A DNA stretch of 44,767 nucleotides from Rhodospirillales bacterium (GCA_021775095.1 JAJFII010000097.1:1-44767), one strand, 5' to 3'. Counted from the first letter of the stretch, positions 7,752-17,517 are shown. Numbers and translations are program-made. Notes: generated from the sequence alone by a model not told the origin.

Positions 7752-10700
7752 TCAGTGCCTACGTTTTAGTCCATCGGCGTTGGTTATGAGTTGCTCCAAT
7801 AATCCGCGAACATCATCCGGTGTGATGGGTTTCTCAATATAAGGACGACCCGCACTCTTTAAAAACTCATAGATATTCTGGCTCATTGTATCACCGGTAA
7901 TAAAACCTATTTTTGACTGCAATTCGGGTCGTTGCTCCCGTATGATTTTAAAGAGACTCGGACCATCGAGGCCCGGTAATCTCAAATCGCTAAGGATGAT
8001 GTCGAAAGCCATCGCATCAAGTTGATCCAGAGCTTCCTGTCCGGTTGCCGCCGTGACTACGTTATGCCCGTCGACCCGCAGAATATCGGCTAACAGATCT
8101 GCAACGTCCGGTTCATCATCGACGACGAGAGCTCGACAGGGAGCAGGCGTTTTCGAATGTACGGCGACATTCTGCGTTACGTCGCCGGGTGGAGTCGATG
8201 CAGGCAATCGAACAACCAAGGACACGCCACCATCGCGCGGCGACTCGATGTCAATGCGTCCACCGTGAGATTCAACGATTTGATGGCTAACGGCTAAACC
8301 GATGCCCGTGCCTGAACCCATTTTTTTGGTCGTAAAAAACGGGTCAAAAACATTTTTCCGAATGTCGGAGGGAATGCCCGGTCCATTGTCACGAATTCTC
8401 AGCACAATTTCGTCGGTTTTTCTGTTGTACCGCGTTGTGATTGAAATTTGCCGAGGAGCTGAAATCCCGTCGAGCGCCTGTTGGGCATTAACGATTAAGT
8501 TTGTCGCCACCTGATGGAGTTGATCAGCATTTCCACGAACTCTTGGCAAATCTTTCGACAAGCGGCGCGTGATTTGAACATTCGACTGCCGGACGGTGTA
8601 ACCGGTTATTTCAAGCACCGAAAGCACAACTTCGTTCAGATTCACTGATGACATTTCCCGGGTATCTTCGCGCGCCATTGCCAAAAAAGTGCGAACAATC
8701 CGGGTACATCGTTCAGCCGCATTCCCGATCTTGACGGCCCGTTCAGAAATACGCGGGTCTTCAACCGTTTCCAAAAGCAACAGGGCCTGACCGGAAACCA
8801 CGGATAACGGATTATTTAATTCATGGGCGACACCGGCAAGTAAAGTGCCGAAGGCATTCAGTTTTTCACTTTGATATAAGGCTTCGCGCTGACGGGTTAA
8901 TTCAGCTTCAGACGCCCGGCGTTCAGTCAGATCATAAAGCGACGAGACGATGACCTCTTGGTTTTTATAGGTGATTAAACGTGAGGACATGGCCGCCCAG
9001 AACGGTGTGCCGTCGGCACGAATGCATTGAACTTCAAGGCCATCGACACCGCCGGACTTTTTAAGCTTATCAATGTATAAAACAAGGTCTTCGGGATCGA
9101 TAAAGGTGTCGGCCACCGAAGTTGGCCCGCCCTGGCGCCCAATCCCCAACAAATCGACATTGGCCGGGCTGACGTAAATGTATTGACCGTCGCTCAACCG
9201 GCTCATGGATAACGGCAGGGGACAGGCTTCGAGTATTCTGCGGATCAAATTTTCACTTTCGCGTAAATTATCTTCCATTTTTTTCCGCTCAGTCACATCT
9301 AACCGGGTGGCGACGCGGCCTCCCTGGCGGGTCGCATGACTTGAGGTTTTTACCCACCGACCATCGCTCAGTTGATATTCGGCGACATTGCCCACATGGC
9401 GGGTTGCCACACGACTTTTTACCCACGCATCGACGCGTCCAATCGCGTCTGCATATTGACCAAGCTTGGCGCCGGCATAAATGAACTGCCGCCAGGTTAC
9501 CCCTGGTTTCAGGGCCTTCGCTGATATTCTGTTGATCTCCAGGTATCTTTTATTGCAGGTTACAAATTGGTCGTTTTGGTCCCATATAACGATTCCTTCC
9601 GGTAGCGCTTCGATCGCATCCTGGAGGATTTCATGGGCCTGACGCAGTTCCTTTTCGCGGTTTTTTACTTCTGTTAAATCCTTAACGGACGCGTAAATGA
9701 GGTGTTTACCATCGATCGTGATCAGGCGTGACGTGTTGGAGGCCCAGAAAACCGACCCATCTGTTCGTTTCGCCTCAAATTCAAAATCCTTGACTTCACC
9801 GTGTTTTTTTATCAGGGCATTAAAACGATCCCGATCTGCCGGGTTGGCGTTATAATTTCTAACATTCTCGACTTTGTCAGGAGATGGATTGAGGCCAAAC
9901 ATTTTGACGGTTGCCGGGCTTCGGTAGAGAATTTCCGACGTCTCCAAGTCAATCAGGCTGATCGGTAAGGGGCTCTCCTCGACCAGTGTGCGATAATGGT
10001 GTTCACGTTCGGTAATGGCGATTTCCGTTACTTTTTGTTTGGTGATGTCGGTTCGTACGGAAACGGTCGCGCCTTCGTTCGTGCGGTGCCAAGAGCGAAG
10101 AACCCAGGTTCCGTCCTTTAATTGGATTTCAATGGGCTCGCCGGAGGCTTTGTTATGGGTCATGAGGATATGCGCGAAATCCGCTTCACTGTCGGTTAGG
10201 GATCGATCACCAAACTTCTGAATATCGGGAATGGCCTGACGCCACAGGTCCTCGAGGCTGCGCCCCATGGCTGCCTGCCGGCTGTATCCCAATCGCTTAA
10301 CGGCGGCCGAGTTACAGAGGATAATTTTTCCATCGGAATCAGATATGGTAATTCCCGTAGGCAGGCTTTCAAGGGCTTCATCAACAATCCGCGCCCTGCG
10401 GTCCCGTTCCATCTGCTGTTTTTTTTCGTTGGTAATGTCGATCATACATCCAACAATGTCATCGGGGCCGTCAGAATTGCCTTTAGTGATGCGAAGTTCG
10501 TCACGATACCAATGGTATGAGCCGTCCCTATTCTTGAACCGGTATTCGATGGAAACCTGTTCTGCGGAACGCAGGCCCCTCAACCTGTCCAGATAATGCT
10601 GCTGGTCCTCCGGGTGAACCAGCTTGTTTCGGTAATCAGATCGGGCAATAAATAAATCTGGCCTGTGGCCGATTAAGGTTTCAACATTTGCGCTGATGAA

Positions 10701-10838
10701 TTTGATCACCATCGCGTCTTGCAGCTCGGCGGTAAAAAAAATAACCGGCGAGACAGAAACTGCGAAATCAAGCAAAGCCTGGTCTTGTGCTCGATTTTGG
10801 TTGGGACCTGGATCTGGCCGTGAGGGTTCGGTTTGCAT
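7752..10838 (-). CDS. Soluble five-PAS hybrid sensor histidine kinase
   Basis: A 1028-residue hybrid kinase with no membrane segment, so it should sense an intracellular signal. Five PAS/PAC units lie at about residues 20-140, 150-270, 280-395, 405-520 and 530-645, several ending in the DITxxK or DLTE PAC signature. The dimerisation/phospho-acceptor helix has H672 in AHELNNPL. The ATPase domain shows the N box around N780, DNGPGI (G1) near residue 818 and GTGIGLA (G2) near 845. A C-terminal receiver has acidic residues at DDEPD (about 907-911) and phospho-acceptor D951. PAS domains could bind haem, flavin or a metabolite, but no diagnostic residue stands out. Followed after 19 bases by the OmpR-type regulator; receiver plus separate regulator suggests a relay or feedback. 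Confidence 0.93.
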   Translation of the reverse strand: MQTEPSRPDPGPNQNRAQDQALLDFAVSVSPVIFFTAELQDAMVIKFISANVETLIGHRPDLFIARSDYRNKLVHPEDQQHYLDRLRGLRSAEQVSIEYRFKNRDGSYHWYRDELRITKGNSDGPDDIVGCMIDITNEKKQQMERDRRARIVDEALESLPTGITISDSDGKIILCNSAAVKRLGYSRQAAMGRSLEDLWRQAIPDIQKFGDRSLTDSEADFAHILMTHNKASGEPIEIQLKDGTWVLRSWHRTNEGATVSVRTDITKQKVTEIAITEREHHYRTLVEESPLPISLIDLETSEILYRSPATVKMFGLNPSPDKVENVRNYNANPADRDRFNALIKKHGEVKDFEFEAKRTDGSVFWASNTSRLITIDGKHLIYASVKDLTEVKNREKELRQAHEILQDAIEALPEGIVIWDQNDQFVTCNKRYLEINRISAKALKPGVTWRQFIYAGAKLGQYADAIGRVDAWVKSRVATRHVGNVAEYQLSDGRWVKTSSHATRQGGRVATRLDVTERKKMEDNLRESENLIRRILEACPLPLSMSRLSDGQYIYVSPANVDLLGIGRQGGPTSVADTFIDPEDLVLYIDKLKKSGGVDGLEVQCIRADGTPFWAAMSSRLITYKNQEVIVSSLYDLTERRASEAELTRQREALYQSEKLNAFGTLLAGVAHELNNPLSVVSGQALLLLETVEDPRISERAVKIGNAAERCTRIVRTFLAMAREDTREMSSVNLNEVVLSVLEITGYTVRQSNVQITRRLSKDLPRVRGNADQLHQVATNLIVNAQQALDGISAPRQISITTRYNRKTDEIVLRIRDNGPGIPSDIRKNVFDPFFTTKKMGSGTGIGLAVSHQIVESHGGRIDIESPRDGGVSLVVRLPASTPPGDVTQNVAVHSKTPAPCRALVVDDEPDVADLLADILRVDGHNVVTAATGQEALDQLDAMAFDIILSDLRLPGLDGPSLFKIIREQRPELQSKIGFITGDTMSQNIYEFLKSAGRPYIEKPITPDDVRGLLEQLITNADGLKRRH

Positions 10839-11036
10839 CGGGTGTCACCTGTTTCTGATGGTCTTTCACCTGTTTATTAAAAGGTTAGCATAGGTGGCGT
10901 CGATAACAATTAAATCAAATGGCGGCGCTTCTGCAGATGCCTGAAACCCGCCTAACTGACTCTGCTTTTTGCCGAGCTGGTTTAAATACGCGTGACATCT
11001 GATGATTAGGGCAGGCCCTGAAAGAAATGAATTTGA

Positions 11037-11348
11037 TCATATTCGGGGCTGCCAAAAATTTGGGGTCGCTGCCCGTTTGGCGACACTTTGAATGTCCTCA
11101 GGCAATAGGCCTATATCCTTAAGGGTCGCAGCATTGAGCCTGCTCAAGATGCGCGCCGTTTGCCGGGCTTCATAATGGCCTTTGACGTCCCGCATCGTGG
11201 CTTGCCAGAGGGCCTGGATCTTGCCGATGGTCGGCGACAGACTGCGAACCAAAAAAGCGGCTGGTGTATCGCGGGCCTCGGACAGGGGCGTGCCGGAATT
11301 TCCAAATACGGCATAACTTCCGTTGTCAAAATTATAAATTTCGTTCAT
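11037..11348 (-). CDS. DUF1127 (YjiS-like) small protein
   Basis: A 103-residue protein whose C-terminal third matches the DUF1127/YjiS motif: an R-x-L-x-x-L helix, then LKDIGLLPEDI. This domain is common in alphaproteobacteria as short arginine-rich proteins; some take part in phosphate or carbon metabolism or RNA turnover, and their mode of action is unsettled. Here the motif is preceded by about 60 residues of unrecognised sequence. AAGGAAA lies upstream of the ATG at 11348. It sits between the two-component pair and the idr-like operon, divergent from the latter, so the gap to 11741 holds two divergent promoters. A role in controlling that operon is possible but not shown. Confidence 0.8.
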   Translation of the reverse strand: MNEIYNFDNGSYAVFGNSGTPLSEARDTPAAFLVRSLSPTIGKIQALWQATMRDVKGHYEARQTARILSRLNAATLKDIGLLPEDIQSVAKRAATPNFWQPRI

Positions 11349-11741
11349 CGTCGGTTTCCTTTCATTGGCCGTCCGGTGATGTACTGAAAAAAGCTTTTTT
11401 CGTCTCTGGTATGCATCGGGATAAACAGTCGACGTTTCAGTCCGATGTCAGACCGAGGGTATTTTTGTTTCAATTGTTTCAGGCGAAAGCACCTCCTGCG
11501 CTGGCGGTCCTGCGAAGGGCCTCGTTAGCGGTTTTGTTTTAATTCAAAAAAATAAATGTCCCACCACCAGTCGGTTTCAATCGGCGGTCGGTCACGGCCC
11601 GACCTTTCCCTGAGACCGGCTTTACTCCAATCCATAAGGCATCCTTGATCCACATCAATTACACCGGCGTTTAATCACGGTCTATTGCGGTCACAATTTA
11701 TTCAGTTTGTCCCATATAGGAACAGGATTAGGGCGGTGTAG
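11349..11741. other. Divergent promoter region of DUF1127 gene and idr-like operon
   Basis: About 390 bases without a credible gene. The right part carries a perfect FNR box (11645-11658) with a correctly spaced -10-like element; the left part holds the ribosome binding site of the DUF1127 gene and a T-rich stretch near 11390-11405. I see no convincing terminator or second FNR box. Confidence 0.5.
11645..11658. promoter_or_regulatory. FNR/Anr-type box upstream of idr-like operon
   Basis: TTGATCCACATCAA matches the FNR-family consensus TTGAT-N4-ATCAA at every defined position. With the site centred at 11651.5, a class II promoter would start near 11693 and need its -10 element at 11681-11686, where TCTATT is found (four of six to TATAAT). 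The first gene of the operon begins 83 bases downstream. Oxygen-responsive activation is inferred from the family. Confidence 0.78.
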
Positions 11742-12926
11742 ATGAAAAACCATAGGGAAAAGACCAGTTTACGACAATTGTTGTCAAAGCCGAATATGCG
11801 GAATCGGGTGTGTGTGCAGGAGCAAAGCGGAACAGTTTTTGCTGCCGTTGTCGCAATGTTTGTTATTTCCACCCTTGTTTTGAGCCTTCCGGCGATTGCT
11901 GCCGAGGCACCGGGGCCGGTCAAGCCGGTCGAGGTTAAACAGGCGTTGGCCGACCTCGGCAAACGTCTGTTTTTTGATACTCGGCTTTCCGGTGATGGAG
12001 AACTGGCCTGCGCCAGTTGCCATCAACCTGAAAAGGGATTTGCGGACGGCAAACAATTATCGGACGCCTATCCGGGCTCACTTGGGTTTCGCAATACGCC
12101 GACATTGATCAATGTCGCCCAGCGGGCGGTTTGGTTCCATGACGGGCGAATGGGAACCAACTTAAATGACGTCACCCGCGAAATGATCACCGAGACCTAC
12201 CTGATGAATATGGATATGCGTCTTATGCAGGAGCGCCTTAAACAGGACCCGGAATATGTCAAGATGTTCGATGCCGCGGGGTTGGGAGAACCTTCCAATG
12301 GTGGCGTTCGCAATGCCATTCCCGAATACCTGAAAACCCTGATTTCAAAAAACGCCCCCTATGACGTCGGCACTCTTTCCCAGTCCGCGGCACGGGGGCA
12401 GTCGATTTTTATGGGTAAGGGCGGTTGTATTGCTTGTCATACCGGTGACCGCTTCACCGACGACAAACCCCACAATACGGGCGTTTCGGAGAACAACAGT
12501 ATTTTTGAAGATCCGTTGCGTCATATCACGTTCGTGACTTTTGCCAAGTTTATGGGCATCGGAAACTACATGAACCTGCGGCGCGACGTCGGTGCCCATG
12601 TGGTGACAAACCGGTCAGACAGGACGGATTACGGCCGATTTATTACACCGACGCTGCGCGAGCTGAATTATACGGCACCTTACATGCATAACGGAACGCT
12701 GCAAAGCCTGGATGAAGTTGTCTCGTTTTATAACGAGGGCGGCGGCGACGATATAAACAAGGATCCGCGTCTGAAGCCGCTTTTCCTGTCGGAACGTGAG
12801 CAGCAGGATCTGGTAGGTTTCCTTCAATCTCTGTCCGGCGACCCGTTGACGTCGAACACTTATGTGGTGGACGACGTAGACACCGATTATGTGCCGATCA
12901 AATCCTGGCGCAAAACGAATAACTAA
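11742..12926 (+). CDS. idrP1: Dihaem cytochrome c peroxidase (MauG/CcpA family), IdrP-like
   Basis: A periplasmic dihaem c-type cytochrome of 394 residues in the bacterial cytochrome c peroxidase/MauG family. Haem-binding CxxCH motifs are C90-C93-H94 and C229-C232-H233, and the late family signature YMHNGTL and the VVSFYNEGGG segment are present. The N-terminus has a long basic segment, then a hydrophobic core (about residues 31-52) ending in AIAAEA, a plausible Sec signal cleavage site. Known family members reduce H2O2 with electrons from small cytochromes. Its place at the head of an operon with a second peroxidase, a Rieske subunit and a molybdopterin oxidoreductase matches the idrP genes of characterised iodate reducers. 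The number 1 versus 2 is a guess by order; the symbol is context-based. Confidence 0.85.
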   Translation: MKNHREKTSLRQLLSKPNMRNRVCVQEQSGTVFAAVVAMFVISTLVLSLPAIAAEAPGPVKPVEVKQALADLGKRLFFDTRLSGDGELACASCHQPEKGFADGKQLSDAYPGSLGFRNTPTLINVAQRAVWFHDGRMGTNLNDVTREMITETYLMNMDMRLMQERLKQDPEYVKMFDAAGLGEPSNGGVRNAIPEYLKTLISKNAPYDVGTLSQSAARGQSIFMGKGGCIACHTGDRFTDDKPHNTGVSENNSIFEDPLRHITFVTFAKFMGIGNYMNLRRDVGAHVVTNRSDRTDYGRFITPTLRELNYTAPYMHNGTLQSLDEVVSFYNEGGGDDINKDPRLKPLFLSEREQQDLVGFLQSLSGDPLTSNTYVVDDVDTDYVPIKSWRKTNN

Positions 12927-12936
12927 GGAGGGAAAC

Positions 12937-14172
12937 ATGATAATATTTGCCAATAAGTCCCTTCGTTTTGCCAGTGTTTTGGTAATAACGACGGCCTGTG
13001 TGATGACCAATCCGGTTTTTGCCGCCGGTAACAACATAAAAGCTTCTGACGTTGCCAATGCGGACCCCACATCCAATTTGATATTCTCCGACGTTAAGGG
13101 CGGAGATGGGGATATGGATCTGCCATTGGCTGCCTTGGGCAAACCGTCAATTCCCGCAGACAACAAACAATCGCCCGAAAAAGTTGAACTTGGAAAGCTG
13201 TTGTTTTTTGACGGGCGATTGGGCGGTGACGGGTCGGTATCCTGTGCATCCTGCCATGAACCTTCGGTCGGTTGGGATGTGGAAGACAAAATTTCCTTTG
13301 GCTATCCGGGAACCGTTCACTGGCGCAACAGCCAAACCATTGTCAATTCAGCCTATTACAGCAAATTGTTCTGGGCGGGCTCGTCCAAGTCATTGGAGTC
13401 ACAAGCCAAGTCCGCAGCCGGCGGGGCTGTCGCTGGCAACGGTGAAGCCGATATGATGGAGGCACGTCTGGCTTTTATTCCCGATTACCGTCAACGGTTT
13501 GCCGACGTCTTTGGTGATGTCTGGCCGCGCCTCAGTAATGCCTGGCGGGCGATCGCTGCGTTTGAACGGACGATCTATCAGGATGACACGCCGTTCGACA
13601 GATATATGCGTGGCGACGACACGGCGATGACGCAGGCCCAGAAAAACGGTTTGAAACTGTTTGCCGGGAAAGCCCGTTGTATGGAATGTCACAATGGGCC
13701 GCTGTTGTCCGATGAAAAATATTACAACACGGGCGTGCCGGTTTTGGATCGCTGGGATGACGACGCGTTGGCGCAAATAACCTTCCGTTATGAGCTTTAC
13801 GCCAAAGGGTCAACCGAAGAAATGTACCGCGCCACAAAAGACGACCCGGGGTTTTATTTCCGCACCAAACAAAAATCGGACAAAGGAAAATTCCGTGTAC
13901 CATCCCTGCGTTACAGCAAATATACGGAGCCTTATATGCACAATGGCATGCTGCCGACGCTGAAGACTGTCGTGCAATTTTATAACCAAGGTGGCGGCAA
14001 AAATGAGTTTTCGAAAAACAAATCGAAACTAATTCAACCTTTGGGATTAACGGAGACGGAAATCAATGATCTCGTTGCGTTTCTCGAATCCCTAAGCGGC
14101 GATGAAATAATCGTTGATGCCCCTGACCTTCCCGACTACGCCCCGCATGCCAATGCACGCGGCCGAAAATAA
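12937..14172 (+). CDS. idrP2: Second dihaem cytochrome c peroxidase, IdrP-like
   Basis: A periplasmic dihaem cytochrome c of 411 residues, related to but clearly different from the preceding one. Haem motifs are C103-C106-H107 (CASCH) and C248-C251-H252 (CMECH); YMHNGML and a VVQFYNQGGG segment near the C-terminus are the family signature. A Sec signal peptide covers about residues 1-30 (hydrophobic core ending NPVFAAG). The ATG at 12937 is preceded by AAGGAGG and lies 10 bases after the previous stop, so the pair is co-translated from one message. Paired peroxidases next to an AioA-like enzyme are a hallmark of the iodate-reductase locus, where they are proposed to remove H2O2 made during iodate reduction. 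Naming is context-based. Confidence 0.85.
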   Translation: MIIFANKSLRFASVLVITTACVMTNPVFAAGNNIKASDVANADPTSNLIFSDVKGGDGDMDLPLAALGKPSIPADNKQSPEKVELGKLLFFDGRLGGDGSVSCASCHEPSVGWDVEDKISFGYPGTVHWRNSQTIVNSAYYSKLFWAGSSKSLESQAKSAAGGAVAGNGEADMMEARLAFIPDYRQRFADVFGDVWPRLSNAWRAIAAFERTIYQDDTPFDRYMRGDDTAMTQAQKNGLKLFAGKARCMECHNGPLLSDEKYYNTGVPVLDRWDDDALAQITFRYELYAKGSTEEMYRATKDDPGFYFRTKQKSDKGKFRVPSLRYSKYTEPYMHNGMLPTLKTVVQFYNQGGGKNEFSKNKSKLIQPLGLTETEINDLVAFLESLSGDEIIVDAPDLPDYAPHANARGRK

Positions 14173-14182
14173 GGAGAATAGA

Positions 14183-14755
14183 ATGACTTCCCAAACAGAA
14201 GCCGATAGTGCTTGTGGCTGCGGTTCGAACAAAAAAGGTTGCACGGTAAACCGGCGCCAATTTCTGTTCGCTTCCGGTGCAGCAACCTTCACGGTAATGG
14301 TCACCATGAATGCGGGCTCGGCCGGCGCCAAACAAGTGCCAGCGCTGGTCACCTCTTATCCAAGAAAGTTGGTCGCCAAATTGTCCCAGCTCGAACAGGA
14401 CAAACCGGTGAGTTTCGAATATCCCGACGAAGGGGACTACGCCGCTTCAATGATCGTCAAGCTCGGTGAAGAAGCCGGAGGCGGCGTCGGCCCGGACAAG
14501 GACATCGTCTCATTTAACCTGACCTGTACCCACCAGGGCGGTTCCTTGGAAGATACCTATGTGGCGTCTGATAAAGCACTGGGCCCGTGTCCCCTGCACT
14601 TATCAACCTATGACCTGACCCGTCACGGGATCCTCATATCGGGCCAGGCCTATCAGAGCCTGCCTCAGGTACTTCTCGAAATTGACGGTGACGATGTATT
14701 TGCCGTCGGCATGTTCGGCCTGATTTATGGCCGCCAAGACAATCTAAAAGCGTAG
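14183..14755 (+). CDS. idrB: Rieske [2Fe-2S] subunit, iodate reductase/arsenite oxidase type
   Basis: A 190-residue Rieske protein, small subunit of an AioAB/IdrAB-type enzyme. Cluster ligands are C115 and H117 (CTH) and C136 and H139 (CPLH). The two extra cysteines that form a disulfide in bc1-type Rieske proteins are absent (G120 follows CTHQG, and L138 replaces the second Cys). A Tat signal, NRRQFLFASG (twin arginines R24/R25), followed by a hydrophobic stretch, directs folded export; the catalytic partner lacks a signal and probably travels with it. An unusual Cys cluster, CGCG...C at residues 11-20, precedes the twin arginines. AAGGAG precedes the ATG, 10 bases after the peroxidase stop. 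Electrons would pass between a periplasmic cytochrome and the molybdenum subunit. Confidence 0.88.
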   Translation: MTSQTEADSACGCGSNKKGCTVNRRQFLFASGAATFTVMVTMNAGSAGAKQVPALVTSYPRKLVAKLSQLEQDKPVSFEYPDEGDYAASMIVKLGEEAGGGVGPDKDIVSFNLTCTHQGGSLEDTYVASDKALGPCPLHLSTYDLTRHGILISGQAYQSLPQVLLEIDGDDVFAVGMFGLIYGRQDNLKA

Positions 14756-14766
14756 GGAGAAAAATA

Positions 14767-17433
14767 ATGTCATCACCATATTATGTTCCAGAAAGCAATG
14801 TTCCCCTACCTCCAAAGGGCGCAGATGTTATTTCGACGGCCTGTGATTATTGTATTGTTGCCTGTGGTTATAACGTTTATCGCTGGCCGGTAACGGCCAA
14901 GAATGGCGGTCTCAAAGCCGAAGAAAATGCCTTCGACGAAGATTTTCCGGTAGCGCCGCTGGGATCGTGGGTTGCGCCAAACCAACACAATGTTGTTTTA
15001 CATAAGGGCCAGCCCCATCACGTTGTCATCATTCCCGACAAAAGCACAAAACATGTAAATACCGACGGCGATTCCAGTTTGCGGGGGGGCTGTATCGCGC
15101 AAAAGGTATATAACCCGCAATCGCCCACGCGAGACCGGTTAAAAACCCCTTTGATGCGCATCCACGGCACCTTGATGCCGGTACCCTGGGACCTAGCCCT
15201 GGATGTGGCCGCCGAAGTGGGCCGTTATGTGATTAAAAAACACGGAACAAACGCTTATGGTGTTAAAACCTTTTCCTACCAGTATATCGAAAACACCTAT
15301 GCGATTTCTAAATACGCCCTGCGTCATATCAATACCGCAAATTTCACCTTCCATGACACGCCCTCGGATGTGACTTCGACGCCGGGCTTCCGGGATGCGG
15401 GTTTTGATAATTTCGGCCCGAGTTACGAAGACTGGCGCGATGCGGAAACCCTGTTGATCTGCGGAACCGATCCTTACGAAACCAAAACAATTCTGTGGAC
15501 GCAGTGGATCATGAAAGGCATCCAGAACGGGCAAAAGTGCATCTTCATGTTGCCGCGCCGGACCGCCGGTGTGGCCTATGCCGAAAAGCACGGCGGTTTG
15601 TATCTTGATGTAACGCCGGGAACGGATCTGCTGGTTGTCAATGCCATCGCCCGGATCATTGTAGAAAGCGGCTGGGAAGACAGCGAATGGATCAAAAACT
15701 GGGTGAATTCCAAATGGGAAAGTTCTTCCGGATTTGGCCAGGGCACCCGGAACACGCCGTGGCAATGGCGCACAACTTGGGGCAAATTCCAGACCAAGGG
15801 GTTTGACGACTGGAAAGAATGGCTGTTGTCGCAGGACGAATTCAAGCTTGAAAATGCCGCCGAGATTTCTGGCGTGGATGCCAAAAAGATCCAACTTGCG
15901 GCGGAAATGATGGCCAGACCAACCGGCACAAAACGGACCAAAACTTCGATAATGATCGAGAAAGGGTTTTATTGGTCTAACAATACCGGCAATACCCAGG
16001 CGATTTCCGCATTGGGTATCATCTGTGGCTGTGGCGGACGCCCGGGCCAGGTGATCGGTCGTGGCGGCGGCCACCAGCGGGGGGGCGTCAAGGGTGGTAA
16101 ATATCCACGTAATAAATCACCGGAAAAGGTTCCCGGTCGTCGGCGCCGTGCCCTCGATACGGACAGGTATACCCTGGGCGGGCATACCCGTTTTGCCCAC
16201 GTGATTGGTACCACGTGGATACAATCCATGTGCGGGTCACAGCAGCTGGCAGCAAAGTTCGAAGAATTGATTACCGCAAATCCGCACCAGATCCGTTCCT
16301 TCGACAAAGATGAAATCGTCGAAACCCTCAAACGACGAGCGGATTCCGGTGGAATGGTTGTTATCAACCAAGATATCTATCTACAGGATCCCATTGGCAA
16401 CCGTTATGCGGATATTGTCTTCCCGGCAGCGACCTGGGGAGAAGATGATTTCATCCGCGCCAATGGCGAACGTCGCTTGCGTCTTTACCAGAAGTTTTAT
16501 GATCCCCCTGGGGCGGCCAAACCGGACTGGTGGATCATTTCCCAACTTGCCCGGAGAATGGGGTTTGATGGGTTCGACTGGAAAACATCAAATGATGTTG
16601 CCGAAGAAGCCGCCCGGTTTACCCGGGGCAGCCGTAAAGACTTTAACATGGTTAAGGTCGTCGCCAATCGACAAGGCAAAACCCTTCACCAAAAAATGCG
16701 GGAGTTTGGCACGGATGGTATCCAGGGACCGGTTCTGCTGATCGACGGCAAACTTGTCGGAACCAAACGTCTGCATGATACGACCTTAAAACTTCCGGAA
16801 ACCGGAGCCGAGGCGGGCACGGTCTTTAATAAGAAGCTGACCCATTTCAACACTCAGACAGGGAAATGCAATATTCAAAAATCCCCCTGGTCCCTGTTCT
16901 CGGATTATTGGCAATGGTTAAAACCGAAAGGCGACGAACTGTGGTGTACGTCGGGCCGTATCAACGAACGTTGGCAATCGGGGTTTGATGATCGCCGTCG
17001 ACCTTATATTGTACAGCGCTGGCCGGAAAACTGGGTTGAACTTCATCCCGATGATGCCGAAAAACGCGGCATTGAAAATGGTGATTATGTGATGATCCAC
17101 TCGGACCGGGTGCCCGGCCATAAACACACGACAAAAGGTGCCGAAGCTGGCGACTTCCAGTTCTCATCCCTGTTGAAAAACGGCCAGGTGGAACTGACCA
17201 GTGCCGCGATCACGGCCGTCGCAATTGTCACGCCGGCGATCAAACAAGGGGTTATGTACATGGACTTCCTGCATATGCAGCAGCCGGCAAATGCTCTGGA
17301 AGGCCGAATTGTCGATTGGATCAGCGGCAACTACAACTACAAGATGGGTGTTGCCAAGATTAAAAAAATTGGTGAGTCCCCTTACAAACACGAGTTCCGG
17401 ACCATGTCCTTTAAACGGCGCGACATCGCGTAA
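14767..17433 (+). CDS. idrA: Molybdopterin oxidoreductase, iodate reductase catalytic subunit (AioA family)
   Basis: An 888-residue DMSO-reductase-superfamily enzyme of the arsenite oxidase branch. The cluster motif C26-x2-C29-x3-C33 with a serine (S103 or S104 in GDSSLRGG) where a fourth Cys would be matches the [3Fe-4S] arrangement of AioA. Arg432 and His436 (R-x3-H in GRGGGHQRGG) align with the arsenite-site Arg/His of AioA, and H196 with its His, but the position of the arsenite-site Glu appears to be S204. With the two adjacent peroxidase genes this favours iodate reductase IdrA over arsenite oxidase. No signal peptide: export is expected with the Tat-bearing Rieske subunit, 11 bases upstream. 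It would reduce IO3- in the periplasm with a bis-MGD molybdenum centre. Substrate is inferred, family is firm. Confidence 0.85.
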   Translation: MSSPYYVPESNVPLPPKGADVISTACDYCIVACGYNVYRWPVTAKNGGLKAEENAFDEDFPVAPLGSWVAPNQHNVVLHKGQPHHVVIIPDKSTKHVNTDGDSSLRGGCIAQKVYNPQSPTRDRLKTPLMRIHGTLMPVPWDLALDVAAEVGRYVIKKHGTNAYGVKTFSYQYIENTYAISKYALRHINTANFTFHDTPSDVTSTPGFRDAGFDNFGPSYEDWRDAETLLICGTDPYETKTILWTQWIMKGIQNGQKCIFMLPRRTAGVAYAEKHGGLYLDVTPGTDLLVVNAIARIIVESGWEDSEWIKNWVNSKWESSSGFGQGTRNTPWQWRTTWGKFQTKGFDDWKEWLLSQDEFKLENAAEISGVDAKKIQLAAEMMARPTGTKRTKTSIMIEKGFYWSNNTGNTQAISALGIICGCGGRPGQVIGRGGGHQRGGVKGGKYPRNKSPEKVPGRRRRALDTDRYTLGGHTRFAHVIGTTWIQSMCGSQQLAAKFEELITANPHQIRSFDKDEIVETLKRRADSGGMVVINQDIYLQDPIGNRYADIVFPAATWGEDDFIRANGERRLRLYQKFYDPPGAAKPDWWIISQLARRMGFDGFDWKTSNDVAEEAARFTRGSRKDFNMVKVVANRQGKTLHQKMREFGTDGIQGPVLLIDGKLVGTKRLHDTTLKLPETGAEAGTVFNKKLTHFNTQTGKCNIQKSPWSLFSDYWQWLKPKGDELWCTSGRINERWQSGFDDRRRPYIVQRWPENWVELHPDDAEKRGIENGDYVMIHSDRVPGHKHTTKGAEAGDFQFSSLLKNGQVELTSAAITAVAIVTPAIKQGVMYMDFLHMQQPANALEGRIVDWISGNYNYKMGVAKIKKIGESPYKHEFRTMSFKRRDIA

Positions 17434-17517
17434 GGAAACGCCTCCCCAAAAGGTCACCCGGCCTTATGGGGGCGCTTTATAGTACAAAAAAATACAACGC
17501 CTGCTGGAGCAAAACTA

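Noticed and set aside
12615-13289. Long minus-strand frame across the two peroxidase genes
   Set aside because: Antisense shadow of two well-supported haem peroxidase genes; its translation has no recognisable domain.
15193-16074. 293-codon minus-strand frame opposite idrA
   Set aside because: The plus-strand molybdopterin gene has motifs throughout this stretch; the antisense frame shows none.
14183-17433. Arsenite oxidase (aioBA) as the primary identity
   Set aside because: Family fits, but two adjacent peroxidase genes and the apparent loss of the arsenite-site Glu favour iodate reductase. Kept as the main alternative.
17434-17517. Possible terminator between idrA and the HEAT-repeat gene
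   Set aside because: The CCTCCCC and GGGGGCG segments pair imperfectly and no T-run follows, so I do not call a terminator.
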